DNA of 64,000 bases from Turritopsis dohrnii (Eukaryota; Cnidaria; Hydrozoa; Anthoathecata; Oceaniidae). Shown here piece by piece: positions 1 to 10,970 of the stretch. A program made the translations under genes and the position numbers. Where the stretch lies: assembly GCA_027922465.2 (NCBI GenBank), contig BQMF02000211.1, positions 248,001 to 312,000 on the forward strand, in the 5' to 3' direction. Numbering within the stretch: position 1 is the first letter of the stretch; each line of letters begins with the position of its first letter. The notes under the pieces were generated by a model. The model was not told the origin of the DNA. It was given only the letters and a program-made list of their open reading frames with translations, and did no database searches.

Positions 1-356
1 CATATGTCTCTTTATTTGTCTATTATCATTCTTCATTTTACCAAATGATGTTAACTTAAAATTCTTTGTACAAAATCTAGTTTAATTTAATATCATTCCC
101 TTGAGAATGTTTTATCATGTGAATCATCATTTAAATCTATTAAGTTGTTGTTCAAAATTATACAAAAATGAGACTTGTCGTAACACATTACATTTAATTT
201 GTGAAAATTCGGATGCCGGCAGAATATCTGTCCTTGTAAACAAATATGGCTTAAGTAGCGAGCACGCGACACTTCCTAATTTGATGCTCGTTTTTAAGGG
301 AGAACCAGCCAAAAAATACAGAGAGACCTAACTTATTGACCCCAGAACAGACATGG
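1..356. other. Unassigned AT-rich sequence
   Basis: I see no convincing gene here. A 76-codon reading frame at 101-331 has no recognisable motif and a composition like its surroundings, so I treat it as chance. Confidence 0.5.
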
Positions 357-766
357 AAATAGATCGCAAGATATAATCCTTCAAAGTCACTTAGGTCGCA
401 TATTTTAACATATTCACTCTGTTATGATTTCATTAATTTTCCAGGGTAAGCAATGATCTTTCCACTAAACGGCTCTATTCAACAGAATAATTACACATTT
501 AAACTTCCCGTGCAAAAGTCGTAAACTTTTATATTAATCCCAAAGGGATACTTTTACAGTACACCGTGTCGAGACAATGAATACAATAACATACAATAAC
601 ATGCTCACATAGTCTTTATATCTAATGTATTCCCAATCATATTAAAATGTTAATTAGCTTCGCAGTTACAAAATCACCCCCGGTTTTCATCAAATCCTTA
701 CAAGTTTGTAAACACGAGAAACAAGCTACCTAAGTGACTTTAAAGAATTATATCTTGCGATCTATT
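357..766. mobile_element. MITE with about 38-bp inverted ends
   Basis: The left arm (about 357-396, AAATAGATCGCAAGATATAA...) returns as its reverse complement at about 729-766 with only a few mismatches. The 410-bp interior has no coding potential. I could not define a target duplication, so the superfamily is open. It is a non-autonomous DNA transposon or foldback element. Confidence 0.7.
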
Positions 767-925
767 TTGCTTTTTTGAAAAATTATTTCACCTTTTGAAC
801 GATCAAAGATTGAAGTTTGTCTCACAAAAAATTGAGCTGTTTTGCTCTTTTCTATAAAAAGCTATTTTTTTTCATCTTCGTTTTTCTTCTTCCATTTTAT
901 ATCTTCTTCCAAATTTTTTATATCA

Positions 926-1711
926 CTAGCCGCCAATGCGGCGTCGCTCGCCGCCCATATCCACCTGCTCTGTATCACTCTATCAATAAACGTCAAATTT
1001 CCTTATAAACGGCTCGTAAAACTTGTGCTCAACCAGAAGCAGATTCGAAGTCACAACCTCTGGTAAAACCAATCTTTTATCAGTGTAACAATACACCCAA
1101 AACGTAGAGAGAGAAAACTTCAACTTTTTATTAGCTTTTGTTTTAAAAAAGTTACGCGCTCTAACATGGGTGCTATCAAACAGGGGGAAAATGGTTTCTC
1201 TTCTTAAAAAGTTCACACAGAGGAGAGAAAAAAGGCACGTGCTAAATGAATAAATAGAATAAAAAAACGTTCGATCAGAATCATATCATGATCAGAATCA
1301 TATCAGAATCATATTTTTACCTGATGATGTGCTTAGACACGAAAAGCTTCGTAATTTATTATTTTTATTGTTAATAAATGCAATTTTTTAAAAAGTTCGT
1401 CTTTTCATTAAATATTGAATTATGGCAAGTTATAACTTATAAAAGAAATTAATTTATTAAAAGAAAAGCAAAAAAAAAAAAACATTTTGGTTTGATATGA
1501 TACTCTTTTTTTACCTATCGGTTTTTAAACATTTTGATTGCTCAAAAAAAAAGTTCACCCGTCTCAGACAGTCAGGCAAGAGTTAGTGGCAAACCGAACA
1601 TATGCTGCCACGTTCTGCCACTGCTGCTTTTTGTCCAAAATGTTTAATCAGTTAGTTTCTTTGTATTTAGTTGATATACTGTTTTCAAAGCCAAGTCAAC
1701 GTGGAATATAA
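926..1711 (-). mobile_element. Helitron-like element, copy A, 5'-truncated
   Basis: On the minus strand it ends with a GC-rich hairpin (GGCGGCGAGCGACGCCGC) shortly before CTAG (926-929), followed by T, which is the classic Helitron 3' terminus. The body matches the two copies at 8037-9746. The 5' terminal part (about 200 bp, including TCTATATA...ATAGCCG) is missing: homology stops near 1711. There is no Rep/helicase coding capacity, so it is non-autonomous. Confidence 0.7.
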
Positions 1712-1744
1712 AACTAACAAGATTCGCAAAAATGCGACTATATA

Positions 1745-2990
1745 TTTCCCCAAAGTTGCAAACATTTTACCAATTATTGTGTGTACATTGATAACCATGA
1801 GAAAAATGTATCGTTAAATAATTACAGTATAACTACCATCGACCTGATACTCAGGTTGAATTTAATGCCACAAAAAAACTTACTTTGAAGTTATTATGAA
1901 ATGAAATTGTTCACGGTCAAATGATAAGATTTCTCTTAAAATTTTTTGCTGAGGAGTTAAAAAGTGACTGAGAAGTTACTATGGACACGTAGCTAAAAAT
2001 TAGAAGACCTAAATGCGACTAATATTTTCCTTTCTGCATATCAACAAACTCATCAATGTGTAAGACAATTTCATCTTAATATAAGATGTATGCTCTTTAT
2101 TGTTGCAGAAGCTTGACAAGTTTCCTATTTGTAACTCAAATAAAATTTCTTACAACATTATACAATCAAATTTGTATACAGGTTTTCTGTACAAAAGAAG
2201 AAAAGAAAATTGTTAAACCTAATTTTGATACCACAGTTTACTTTGGGGTAGACATATAAGCAAATAACTATCAAAAGTAATCAAAATCTATACTTACAAA
2301 TATTACATGTAACATTTCAAATTAGGACAGAATAGTTATTTTTAAAAAAAAGATGGCCTTAGAGTGCGTTTACATGAGAGCCGTAGTGACCTCAAACCAG
2401 TTTGAAATTTTTAGCTGTTTGAAATCGCCATTCTGTTTACATGAGAAATTTCGATACGGTCTTGGAGAGTTTTGTCGAGTAAAAATCGAAACAATAGATT
2501 TACTAGTTTCTAGCTCTCTATACGAGTGCGCTTTTACATGAGAGCTATACTGAACTCACACCGGTTTGGGATTTCAATACGGGTAGAAATATTTTCTATG
2601 CACGATGGAATAAATTTAGCACATTCTATATTTTTATTTCATGTGTCAGCAAAATTTAATTAACATGCACATGCTTGTTAACACATTTTATGATAAAACA
2701 ATGAAATGTGAAAACTTTCACACCTTTCCAAACTGTATCGAAATTTCAAACCTACTTCTTAAGTAGGTTTGAAATCATCTTGGGTAAAATATTTGTACAG
2801 CCGTTATCATGTAAACATCGCTAAAGGTTTGACCAGGAACCGTAGTGAAATAATTACCCATATCGAAACTCGTAACGGGAGGATTGAAATTTCAAACCGG
2901 TTTGAGTTCACTAAGGCTCTCATGTAAACGCACTCTTAAAGTGGCAATTTATAAAACTAAATTCAAGTATTCAGAATAACAGATTTATTT
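1745..2990. repeat. Interspersed repeat, copy 1 (paralog at 43.5-45.2 kb)
   Basis: Sequence from about 1770 to 2345, continuing at 2939-2990, aligns over most of its length with 43555-43730 plus 44771-45195. Shared landmarks are 'cattgataaccat', 'caaatgat..ga', 'ctttggggtagacaca/tata', and 'aaattcaagtattcagaataa'. No protein is recognised. The pair is useful because each copy carries one insertion absent from the other, so the copies serve as empty sites for each other. Confidence 0.7.
2362..2935. mobile_element. MITE, TTA target duplication (PIF/Harbinger-like)
   Basis: The inverted ends read GAGTGCGTTTACATGAGAGC, and the 574-bp element is flanked by TTA (2359-2361 and 2936-2938). The paralogous locus near 45150 has a single TTA ('gagcTTAgaatgacaattt') where this copy has TTA-element-TTA, so the boundaries are supported by an empty site. 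A third, internal copy of the terminal motif lies at about 2522-2546. A 3-bp TWA target is typical of PIF/Harbinger; the assignment rests on the target only. Confidence 0.8.
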
Positions 2991-3917
2991 TGTGTTTATT
3001 TTGTAGTAAAAATGACCTTCATATATAAATCCCAAATGGAAAAAAAAAACTTTGGTAGTATATCCATAACCAAATCACTACATCGCTGAAAGTAGAAGTT
3101 CGTGCTCCGTCTTGATTTATATTACAGACTCTCATTTGTGTTGTGTTTTGAATTACGTTTGTTGTTCGTACAGGAAAATTGACAGTACATATATTAAATT
3201 TTGCAAAATAAAATATGATATAAAGTATCAAAACAGTATACGTGATCATGGAATTCATCCATAGTAAACTATGTTTCCGTTGTTGGATTAAATGACTATA
3301 TAATATGTTTTAAAATATTATACGTAATAGGTTTTCTGTACTTCTTGTTGCATATACGACATCATGTTTTTACTAGCTATTTTTGTATGTACTTTTTGAA
3401 ACTGGTTGAACTGGTCGTTCTCCCCACATGAAAAGTGTTTCCTTTGCTTTATGGTTGGTACATCGTGCTTTCAGTTCAGTTGAGCTCTACATTTTATATC
3501 AGGATATAAAATAAAAATAAATTTTCAGCCTGGCTATTGATAATGAATTTTCACCTTTGCACTGAAACCACAGCTTCAATGGTTTGCTGTTCGAAGCATA
3601 CTAATTACCAATCATCAGAACAATGTTATCAAACAAAAACAAAACATCATTGACATTGCATTGATACATCAATTTTTACTCGTTCATTCAGAAGTTTTTA
3701 CAAAGCTTTTTAAGACAACACTGAACTAAAACGATTCATTTCCATCATTTAACGTTTCATCTATTGAATCATTTTAAGAGCTAGCAGAAAAAAACAAAAA
3801 TCTTCCACTCATCTGCACTGACTGAAAAAAATGGCGTGCTGTAGACTAGCCTCTATTCTTATCTACTTTGGCGGCAAGGCGAAAATTCAATACCGAACCG
3901 CGGCTATAAAAGTGAAC
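2991..3917. other. Unassigned AT-rich sequence
   Basis: No gene, inverted repeat or known family was recognised. Short frames on the minus strand (3019-3258, 3846-4055) lack motifs and are probably chance. Confidence 0.5.
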
Positions 3918-3920
3918 GGA

Positions 3921-3962
3921 GAAGAAGAAGAAGGAGGAGGAGGAGGAGAAGAAGAAGAAGGA
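3921..3962 (+). repeat. GAA/GGA purine microsatellite
   Basis: This is a tract of GAA and GGA triplets, almost pure purine on the plus strand. It abuts the broken Helitron copy at about 3965-4230. Confidence 0.85.
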
Positions 3963-3964
3963 AA

Positions 3965-4230
3965 ATGCCGGTTTTAACATATATTTCGCCCTATGGGGAA
4001 ATATATAACAATAATGATAAAAACAAAACGTTATTCCTATTAGTTCATCAGCCAAAAAAAGTCACGTTCGATTAGGGTTGCAATGTATTTGCTTCGAACT
4101 CACATCGCACACAAAAAAAGAAATGATTTCGCTCACAACTTAATCTACCATTTTGCGTGACTTACAAACAAACGAACAAACAAACAAACAAACAAACAAA
4201 CAGACGGAGAATCGGCTATAAATATATAGA
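3965..4230 (-). mobile_element. Helitron-like element, copy B0, 5' end only
   Basis: Read on the minus strand, this begins TCTATATATTTATAGCCGATTCTCCG, the 5' terminus shared by all complete copies, and then follows the family through the (CAAA)n/TTTG tract and the 'GATGAACTAA' block before homology is lost near 3965. Its 5' T directly abuts the CTAG 3' end of copy B at 4231, giving a head-to-tail junction. Confidence 0.7.
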
Positions 4231-5155
4231 CTAGACGCCAAGGCGGCGTTGCTCGCCGCCCATATCCACCTGCTCTGTGTATCACTGTATCAATAAACGG
4301 CAAATTACTTTATAAACGGCTCATACAACTTGGAAAAGATACAAAGTCACAACCTCTGGTGTGCAGTCAGTGTTACATCAGTGTTACATTAACTATTTTT
4401 CAGGTTTTTCATTATGTGTGACTTATTTATTTTTTAAAACCAATCGTTGATCAGTACAACAATACACTCAAAATGTAGGAAGAAGAACTTCCACTTTTTA
4501 TAAGCTTTTGTAAAAAAGCTTTTTTAAAAAAGTTACGCGCTCAAACATGGGTGCTATCAAACAGGTCGAAAATGGTTTCTCTTCTTAAAATGTTCACACG
4601 GAAGGAGAGAAAAAATGCACGTGCTAAATGAATAAAGAGAATAAAAAAAACGTTCGATCAGATTGAAATAGATTAAAAGAAATCGATTAAAAGAAATTAA
4701 GACAACTATTACGACAAAAGCAAAAAAAAAAAACATTTTGTTTTATGATACTCGGTTTTTAAACATTTTGATTGCTCAAAAAGAAAGTTCACCCGTCTCA
4801 GACAGTCAGGCAAGAGTTAGTGGCTAACCGAACATGCTGCCATGTTCTGCCACTGCTGATTTTTGTCCAAACTGTTTAATCAGTTAGTTTCTTTGTATTT
4901 AGTTGGTGTACTATTTTCAAAGCCAAGTCAACGTGGAATATAAAACTAACAATAATAATAAAAACAAAACGTTAGTTCATCAGCCAAAAAAAGTCACGTT
5001 CGATTGGGGTTGCAATGTATTTGCTTCGAACTCACGTCGCACACAAAAAAAGAAATAATTTCGCTCACAACTTAATCTACCATTTTGCGTGACTTACAAA
5101 CAAACGAACAAACAAACAAACAAACAAATAGACGGAAAATCGGCTATTATATAGA
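4231..5155 (-). mobile_element. Helitron-like element, copy B, both ends present
   Basis: Minus-strand 5' end TCTATATAATAGCCG (5155 downward) is preceded by A. The 3' end has the hairpin GGCGGCGAGC(A)ACGCCGCC followed by TTGGCGTCTAG (4231-4234), and the next base is T. Insertion between A and T with no target duplication, a 5' TC and a 3' hairpin plus CTAG are the Helitron hallmarks. At about 925 bp with no Rep/Hel frame it is non-autonomous. Confidence 0.8.
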
Positions 5156-5249
5156 TGAGAAAGTGCTTTTTAAGCTTGACACAGCGCAAAAGGAATTTTT
5201 GAAATATCTCATAAGCTTCAAATCTGCCATGCATTTATAAAAACTGTGC
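5156..5249. other. Spacer before LINE remnant
   Basis: Nothing recognised. It joins copy B of the Helitron to a decayed LINE segment. Confidence 0.5.
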
Positions 5250-5700
5250 AAATTCATTTGAAACATACTTTAGTTCTCTCAACTCTTCTAAGGCTACTGG
5301 TCCAGACGAAATTCCTGTAATTGTTCTGCAAAAATGCTCGGCTGAACTCTCTCCCAGGCTCTGTAGGCTATTCAGGAAGTGCATTGATGAATCTTGTTTT
5401 CCTTGTTGTTGGAAGATTGCTTCTGTTGTGCCTGTTTTCAAAAGCTCAAGAGATCGGACCCTTAATGCTTGTGGTGAGACACGAGCTATTAATCTTGACA
5501 TCTTAAGGCATTCAACAAGGTTTTGGTCTGTTCAGGTCCCAACATGCCATAAGAACTTTTATTCATCTAGTTTTTTTCCTCGGACTGCTCGCCTCTGAAA
5601 TTCTCTCCCTCATAGTTGTTTTCCTGCTGAGTATGATCTGCAATCTTTTAAATCGTGGCCTTGCAGGGAGCAACCCACTTAATAAAAAAAACAAAAAAAC
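5250..5700 (+). pseudogene. Decayed LINE reverse-transcriptase fragment and 3' end
   Basis: A short RT segment (about 5268-5450) contains the block 'KATGPDEIPVIVLQKCSAEL', matching the 'KATGPDGIPVILFQKC' block of the larger LINE at 7790. From about 5500 the sequence jumps to a LINE C-terminal tail (a frame reading like '...RTARL*NSLP') and ends with '...gagcaacccacttaataaaaaaaac'. That end resembles the tail of the larger LINE at 12551-12594. It is internally deleted, frameshifted and dead, and it provides a reference for where this LINE family ends. Confidence 0.7.
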
Positions 5701-5997
5701 TTTCCAGCGGAAAAATTATGTCTGATGTCAATGTTAATGTACATAAGGACATTGTGGTTCATGATTTTATTATAATTTGAAAAAAGTTTTCCTGGAATTA
5801 TGAAAAGGCTTGTGATTCACGAATCAGGAATTGTTAATTCGTACCCTAGATGCAAACAACTTTTTTCGATTTTTTTGACAAAAGATTCCATATCCTCTAG
5901 AATTATGTGTGTTAATAATGAATTTGTGTCACAAACACATGAAATGGCACTTTTATGAAATTCCAGTTTTGCTATTGTTTTTCACTAAACATCACCT
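5701..5997. other. Unassigned sequence
   Basis: No gene or repeat was recognised between the LINE remnant and the TA-flanked MITE. Confidence 0.5.
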
Positions 5998-5999
5998 TA

Positions 6000-6465
6000 C
6001 ACGCTTTTTTTTTATAAGAACAATTTTATAAGAACATGAGCCTCAGATTTGGCCAAAAAATAAGAACAAAATAAGAACAACCTCAGGCTCAAATTAATGT
6101 TTCAAAAATTAAGAACAGCCTAAGCCTGAATTTTCTTATAAAATAAGAACAATTCATGATAGGAACAACTCATGATGTGAATTCACTCACTGGCAAATGC
6201 TTTAGAAGTTTGTTTTTTTTACCTTGCATACTCATATCGGGTCATTGTTGAACAGCAATCATGCTTTTAAACAGTTGTTTTTAAAAAGGTTAATTTAAAT
6301 TTTACTGGAAGTTCTATAATATAAGAACAAAATGAGGCTGAAATTTGAAGCTGCGTTCTTAAAGCTAAGAACAAAATAAGAACAATTCAGGCCGAAAAAG
6401 GCTCAAAAAATAAGAACAGCCAGCCTCGGGTCAGATTTTACTGGTTCTTATAAAAAAAAAGTGTG
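6000..6465. mobile_element. TA-flanked MITE rich in AATAAGAACAA
   Basis: The termini CACGCTTTTTTTTTATAAG and its inverted counterpart (CACACTTTTTTTTTATAAG read from the right) are bordered by TA at 5998-5999 and 6466-6467. The interior is built from repeated 'aataagaacaa' and 'aggctgaa/cctcaggctca' units. A TA target with CAC termini fits a Tc1/mariner-type MITE. A shorter relative lies at 62262-62410. Confidence 0.75.
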
Positions 6466-6513
6466 TATTTCCCAGACTTTCCCTGATCCACAAAAGAAAC
6501 AAATGCTACAGAA

Positions 6514-7191
6514 TTGTCAATCAACCATGGACACCTTTTTTATATAACGGGGCAGGACAAAAATGATTTTCTCTTTCAAGGTTATCTTCCTCTACGTTGT
6601 AAGGACTCTAAAACCCACATGCATGGCCTTGGTGTATACCTTCGAGACAATTTACCTATAACTCGTGTGAGTGATCTGGAGGATCCTGATTTGTCATACA
6701 TGTGCTTTCGTCTTTCGTTGCTCCATTCAACAAGCTATCTGTTCTTTCTTTATCAATCTCCATCATCCCAAGACTGTTCTGTTATAGACTCTATATCTGA
6801 AAGTATTGACAAGGCCCTATCAATTCATCACAGTGCCAACATATTTGTTTTTGGTGACTTCAATGTTCATCATGAAAAATGGCTCAAATTCTCAAATGGA
6901 ATCTCTCACACAGGAATTCATACTCTAAATTTTGCCCTATGTCAATCTCTTCACCAAATCATTGACTTCCCTACTCGCTTTCCTGATCGTGATGATCAAT
7001 CTCCATCTCTACTTGATCTCTTTTTAACTTCAAATCCTGATATCGGTAAAGCATCTAGTGAAGCTCCTCTTGGCAACTCTGACCATGGCGTAGTTTCTGT
7101 CTTAACATCTCTTAATTACAAAGCTGCTTCTGAATCTCCTTTTCATCGCACTCTCTTCAGTTATGAACGTGGTGAATGGGATAATTTTTGA
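6514..7191 (+). pseudogene. LINE endonuclease (EEP fold), C-terminal two-thirds
   Basis: The protein contains 'GYLPLR', 'HGLGVYLRDNLP', 'VFGDFNVHHEKW' (GDFN metal-site motif) and 'LGNSDHGVVSV' (SDH catalytic motif), in the order found in the endonuclease of jockey/CR1-type LINEs. This enzyme nicks target DNA for target-primed reverse transcription. The N-terminal catalytic Asn/Glu region is missing. The frame ends at TGA (7189-7191) in a context where Trp would fit (DNF-stop-DFLRDVPW), and coding similarity continues beyond it. The call of a nonsense mutation is inference from context. Confidence 0.8.
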
Positions 7192-8036
7192 GATTTTCTT
7201 CGCGATGTCCCCTGGTCCAATGTGTTTTCAAATCCAGCTGAAAAATGTGCAGAGGAAGTTACATCTTGGCTTACATCTGGCATTGAAGCATTTATCCCCA
7301 GTAGAAAATTTCGTGTAAACCTCACTCCTCTCCCTGGTTCTCACCTGCTTGTGCTGCAGCAATTGCTCACAGAAATCTTTACTTTCATCAATATCAACGT
7401 GAGAAGTCTTCTCATAATAAGGTTCTTTTCAACCAAGCACGAAATCACTGCAAATCTGTCATTAATAATGCAAAGTCTACATATCAACAAGAAACTCGTA
7501 ATCGTATCTCGTATCTCTTCACAAAAAATTGGCTCTCGAGATTTTTGGCGCATCATTAAAAGTGTCACCAACAATAAAAGGTCATCCATTCCTCCCATTT
7601 TCAATGGTCCAGAGGCTTTATCATCATCAGGATAAAGCTGAACAGCTCTTCTCTAACATTTTTAGTACTAACTCTACTCTTGATGACTCTGGCCTTGCTG
7701 TTCCGGAATTTCCCTTGAGGACTAATAAAGTACTGGATAGCTGCTTTATCACACCAGCTAAAATATCTTCTATCATTTCAAATCTTGATGCTTCTAAGGC
7801 TACTGGCCCTGATGGAATTCCTGTCATCCTGTTTCAAAAGTGTGCACCTGAATTATCTCCTGTACTTTATCGTCTATATAACAAGTGCATAGCTGAATCT
7901 TGCTTTCCTTCATCTTGGAAGTTTGCCTCTGTAATTCCAGTCTTCAAAAATTATGGAGATCGATCTAATCCACGAAATTACAGACCCATAGTGTCCTACC
8001 AGTTATGAATAAAATTTTTGAGGCCTTTATCAATAA
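7192..8036 (+). pseudogene. LINE linker and reverse transcriptase N-terminal part
   Basis: Coding similarity runs across several frames, so frameshifts are present (around 7310-7540 and 7630). Recognisable RT blocks are 'SKATGPDGIPVILFQKC' (7793-7843) and 'SSWKFASVIPVFKNYGDRSNPRNYRPI' (7911-7991), the first RT motifs of jockey/CR1-type LINEs. Reading past a stop at about 8006, the sequence '..MNKIFEAFINN' ends exactly at A8036, where the first Helitron begins, and resumes at 9747. Confidence 0.8.
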
Positions 8037-8884
8037 TCTATATATTAATAGCCGATTCTCTGTTTGTTTGTTTGTTTGTTTGTAAGTCACGCAAAATGGT
8101 AGATTAAGTTGTGAGCGAAATTATTTCGTTTTTTGTGTGCGACGTGAGTTCGAAGCAAATGCATTGCAACCCCAATCGAACGTGACTTTTTTTGGCTGAT
8201 GAACTAATATGAATAACGTTTTGTTTTTATCATTATTGTTAGTTTTATATTCCACGTTGACTTGGCTTTGAAAACAGTACATCAACTAAATACAAAGAAA
8301 CTAACTGATTAAACATTTTGGACAAAAAGCAGCAGTGGCAGAACGTGGCAGCATATGTTTGGTTTGCCACCAACTCTTGCCTGACTGTCTGAGACGGGTG
8401 AACTTTTTTTTGAGCAATCAAAATGTTTAAAAACCGATAGGTAAAAAAAGGAGTATCATATAAACACAAAATGTTTTTTTTTTTTTGCTTTTCTTTTAAT
8501 AAATTAATTTCTTCTTTTAATTGTTAAGCGTTCTGATCGAACGTTTTTTTATTCTATTTATTCATTTAGCACGTGCCTTTTTTCTCTCCTCCGTGTGAAC
8601 TTTTTAAGAAGAGAAACCATTTTCCCCCTGTTTGATAGCACCCATGTTAGAGCGCGTAACTTTTTTAAAACAAAAGCTAATAAAAAGTTGAAGTTTTCTC
8701 TCTCTACGTTTTGAGTGTATTGTTACACTGATAAAAGATTGGTTTTACCAGAGGTTGTGACTTCGAATCTGCTTCTGGTTGAGCACAAGTTTTACGAGCC
8801 GTTTATAAGGAAATTTGACGTTTATTGATACAGTGACACAGAGCAGGTGCACATGGGCGGCGAGCGACGCCGTCTTGGCGGCTA
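8037..8884 (+). mobile_element. Helitron-like element, copy C
   Basis: The 5' end TCTATATATTAATAGCCG follows A8036. The 3' end has the GC hairpin (GGCGGCGAGCGACGCCG) and then CTTGGCGGCTA, where the final G of CTAG is lost or altered. Copy D starts at the next base. At 848 bp without Rep/helicase coding it is non-autonomous. Orientation matches the host LINE. Confidence 0.8.
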
Positions 8885-9746
8885 TCTATATATTAATAGC
8901 CGATTCTCCGTCTGTCTGTTTGTTTGTTTGTTCGTTTGTAAGTCACGCAAAATGGTAGATTGAGTTGTGAGCGAAATTATTTCTTTTTTTGTGTGCGACG
9001 TGATTTTGAAGCAAATACATTGCAACCCCAATCGAACGTGACTTTTTTTGGCTGATGAACTAATAGGAATAATGTTTTGTTTTTATTATTATTGTTAGTT
9101 TTATATTCCAAGGACTACGTTGACTACGTTGGCTTTGAAAACAATACATCAACTAAATACAAAGAAACTAACTGATTAAACAGTTTGGACAAAAAGTAGC
9201 AGTGGCAGAACGTGGCAGCATGTTTGCCAGTGTATCCAAATGTATCCTTGCCTGACTGTCTGAGACGGGTAAACTTTATTTTCGAGCAATCAAAATGTTT
9301 AAAAACTGATAGGTAAAAAAAGAGTATCATGAAACAAAATATTTTTTTGCTTTTCTTTTAATAATTTAATTTCTTTTTTTTAATTGTTATGCGCTTCAGA
9401 TCGAACGTTTTTTTTATTCACTTTATTCATTTAGCACGTGCCTTTTTTTCTCTCCTCCCGTGTGATCTTTTTAAGAAGAGAAACCATTTCCCCCTTACGT
9501 TTGATAGCACCCATGTTAGAGCGCGTAACTTTTTTAAAACAAAAGCTAATAAAAAGTTGAAGTTTTCTCTCTCTACGTTTTGAGTGTATTGTTACACTGA
9601 TAAAAGATTGGTTTTACCAGAGGTTGTGACTTCGAATCGTTGAACACAAGTTGTACGAGCCGTTTATAAGGAAATTTGACGTTTATTGATACAGTGATAC
9701 AGAGCAGGTGGACATGGGCGGCGAGCGACGCCGCCTTGGCGGCTAG
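8885..9746 (+). mobile_element. Helitron-like element, copy D
   Basis: It starts TCTATATATTAATAGCCGATTC directly after copy C and ends with a perfect 7-bp stem hairpin (GGCGGCG/CGCCGCC, loop AGCGA), then TTGGCGGCTAG at 9746. The next base is T and the LINE reading frame resumes. Copies C and D share layout but differ at many positions, so D is not a fresh copy of C. Confidence 0.85.
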
Positions 9747-10970
9747 TTCTCTTGTTAATCACCTTGAATCTAATAACCTCTTCTCAGATTCTCAACGCTC
9801 AACTGCTGACCTCCTTACAGTGAAAACTGATAGAATCTACACTGCATTAGATAAATCTGGGGAGGCAAGAGCTGTTGCTCTTGACATATCCAAGGCATTT
9901 GATAAAGTATGGCATACTGCCCTTTTGAAAAAGCTTGCTGCATATGGAGTTAAGGGTCTCCTTTATGAGATCATTCGTTCCTTCTTTGGTAATCGTACGC
10001 TTAAGGTTGTTTTAGACGGGCAATCATCATCGACACATTCCATCAATGCAGGAGTTGCCTAAGGTTCTGTCCTTGGGCCAACCCTTTTTCTTCTTTTCAT
10101 CAATGATCTGCCTGATGACATTATTTCCAAGCTTTCCATCTATGCTGATGATTCAACCATCTATTCCTGTATTCCAAAATCAAATTTGTTCAGCCAGGTA
10201 GAAATGGCAGGCGAAATTGAGTTTGATCTGCAATCTATAGTTGAGTGGGGAGAGAAATGGCTGGTCACATTCAATTCCACAAAAACCAAACTTCTATCTG
10301 TAAATCATACTAAAGATCCCTTTTTACCGTCAGTTTCCATGAATTGCACCCAGTTGGAAGAAAACAACTCCTTTCGTCTCCTCGGAATCACTTTTTCACA
10401 GGACTTCTCCTGGCGCTCCTACATTGAGGAAATCGCTAAGTCAGCCTCGATGAAGGTGGGCTCCCTTCTTTGTGCAAGAGCATACCTCAGCCCTGATGCC
10501 ATTCTTTACCTCTATAAATCTACTATTCGAACTTGTATTGAGTATTGTTGCCATGGGTGGTGCACCCTCGGATTCTCTAAATCTTTTATATCGTATCCAA
10601 TAAAGAATCTGTAATGCTGTAGGTGATGAACTTGCAAGTAAACTTGACACACTCTCCCATCGCAGATCTGTGGCGTCTCTTTGCCTCTTTAATAAATACT
10701 TTTACGGAAAATGTTCAACTGAGCTCTCTTCACTCATCCCTGCATTAAAAACTTTCAAGCCAAACACAAGATATTCATCTAATTGCCATGATCACACTGT
10801 CAGCTTCCCAAAATCATCAAAAAATTTTTACCAACAAAGTTTCATCCCTCGTCCTCCACTCTCTGGAATTCTTTACCCCAGTCTGTTTTTCCTTCTCATT
10901 ATAATCTTCAACACTTTAAATGTAATGTCCATTGTCACCTTTCCTCCTTGTACCTCAATACACATTAGTG
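9747..10970 (+). pseudogene. LINE reverse transcriptase catalytic part and C-terminus
   Basis: After the Helitrons the frame continues 'SLVNHLESNNLFSDSQ', then 'VALDISKAFDKVWH' (motif A Asp), 'GQSSSTHSINAGVA-stop-GSVLGP' (motif B, with TAA at 10060-10062 where Gln is usual) and 'IYADDSTIYS' (motif C catalytic pair, about 10140-10170). A thumb/C-terminal segment follows ('FRLLGITFSQDFSW', 10186-10614), then a frame change to 'IPRTSTLWNSLPQSVF' near 10850. RT activity is excluded by the stops and shifts. It ends where the CAG...CTG element was inserted after TAGTG (10966-10970). Confidence 0.85.

Noticed and set aside
8245..8469. Minus-strand frames shared by 8245-8469 and 9124-9330
   Set aside because: They translate noncoding Helitron sequence and are similar only because the elements are copies.
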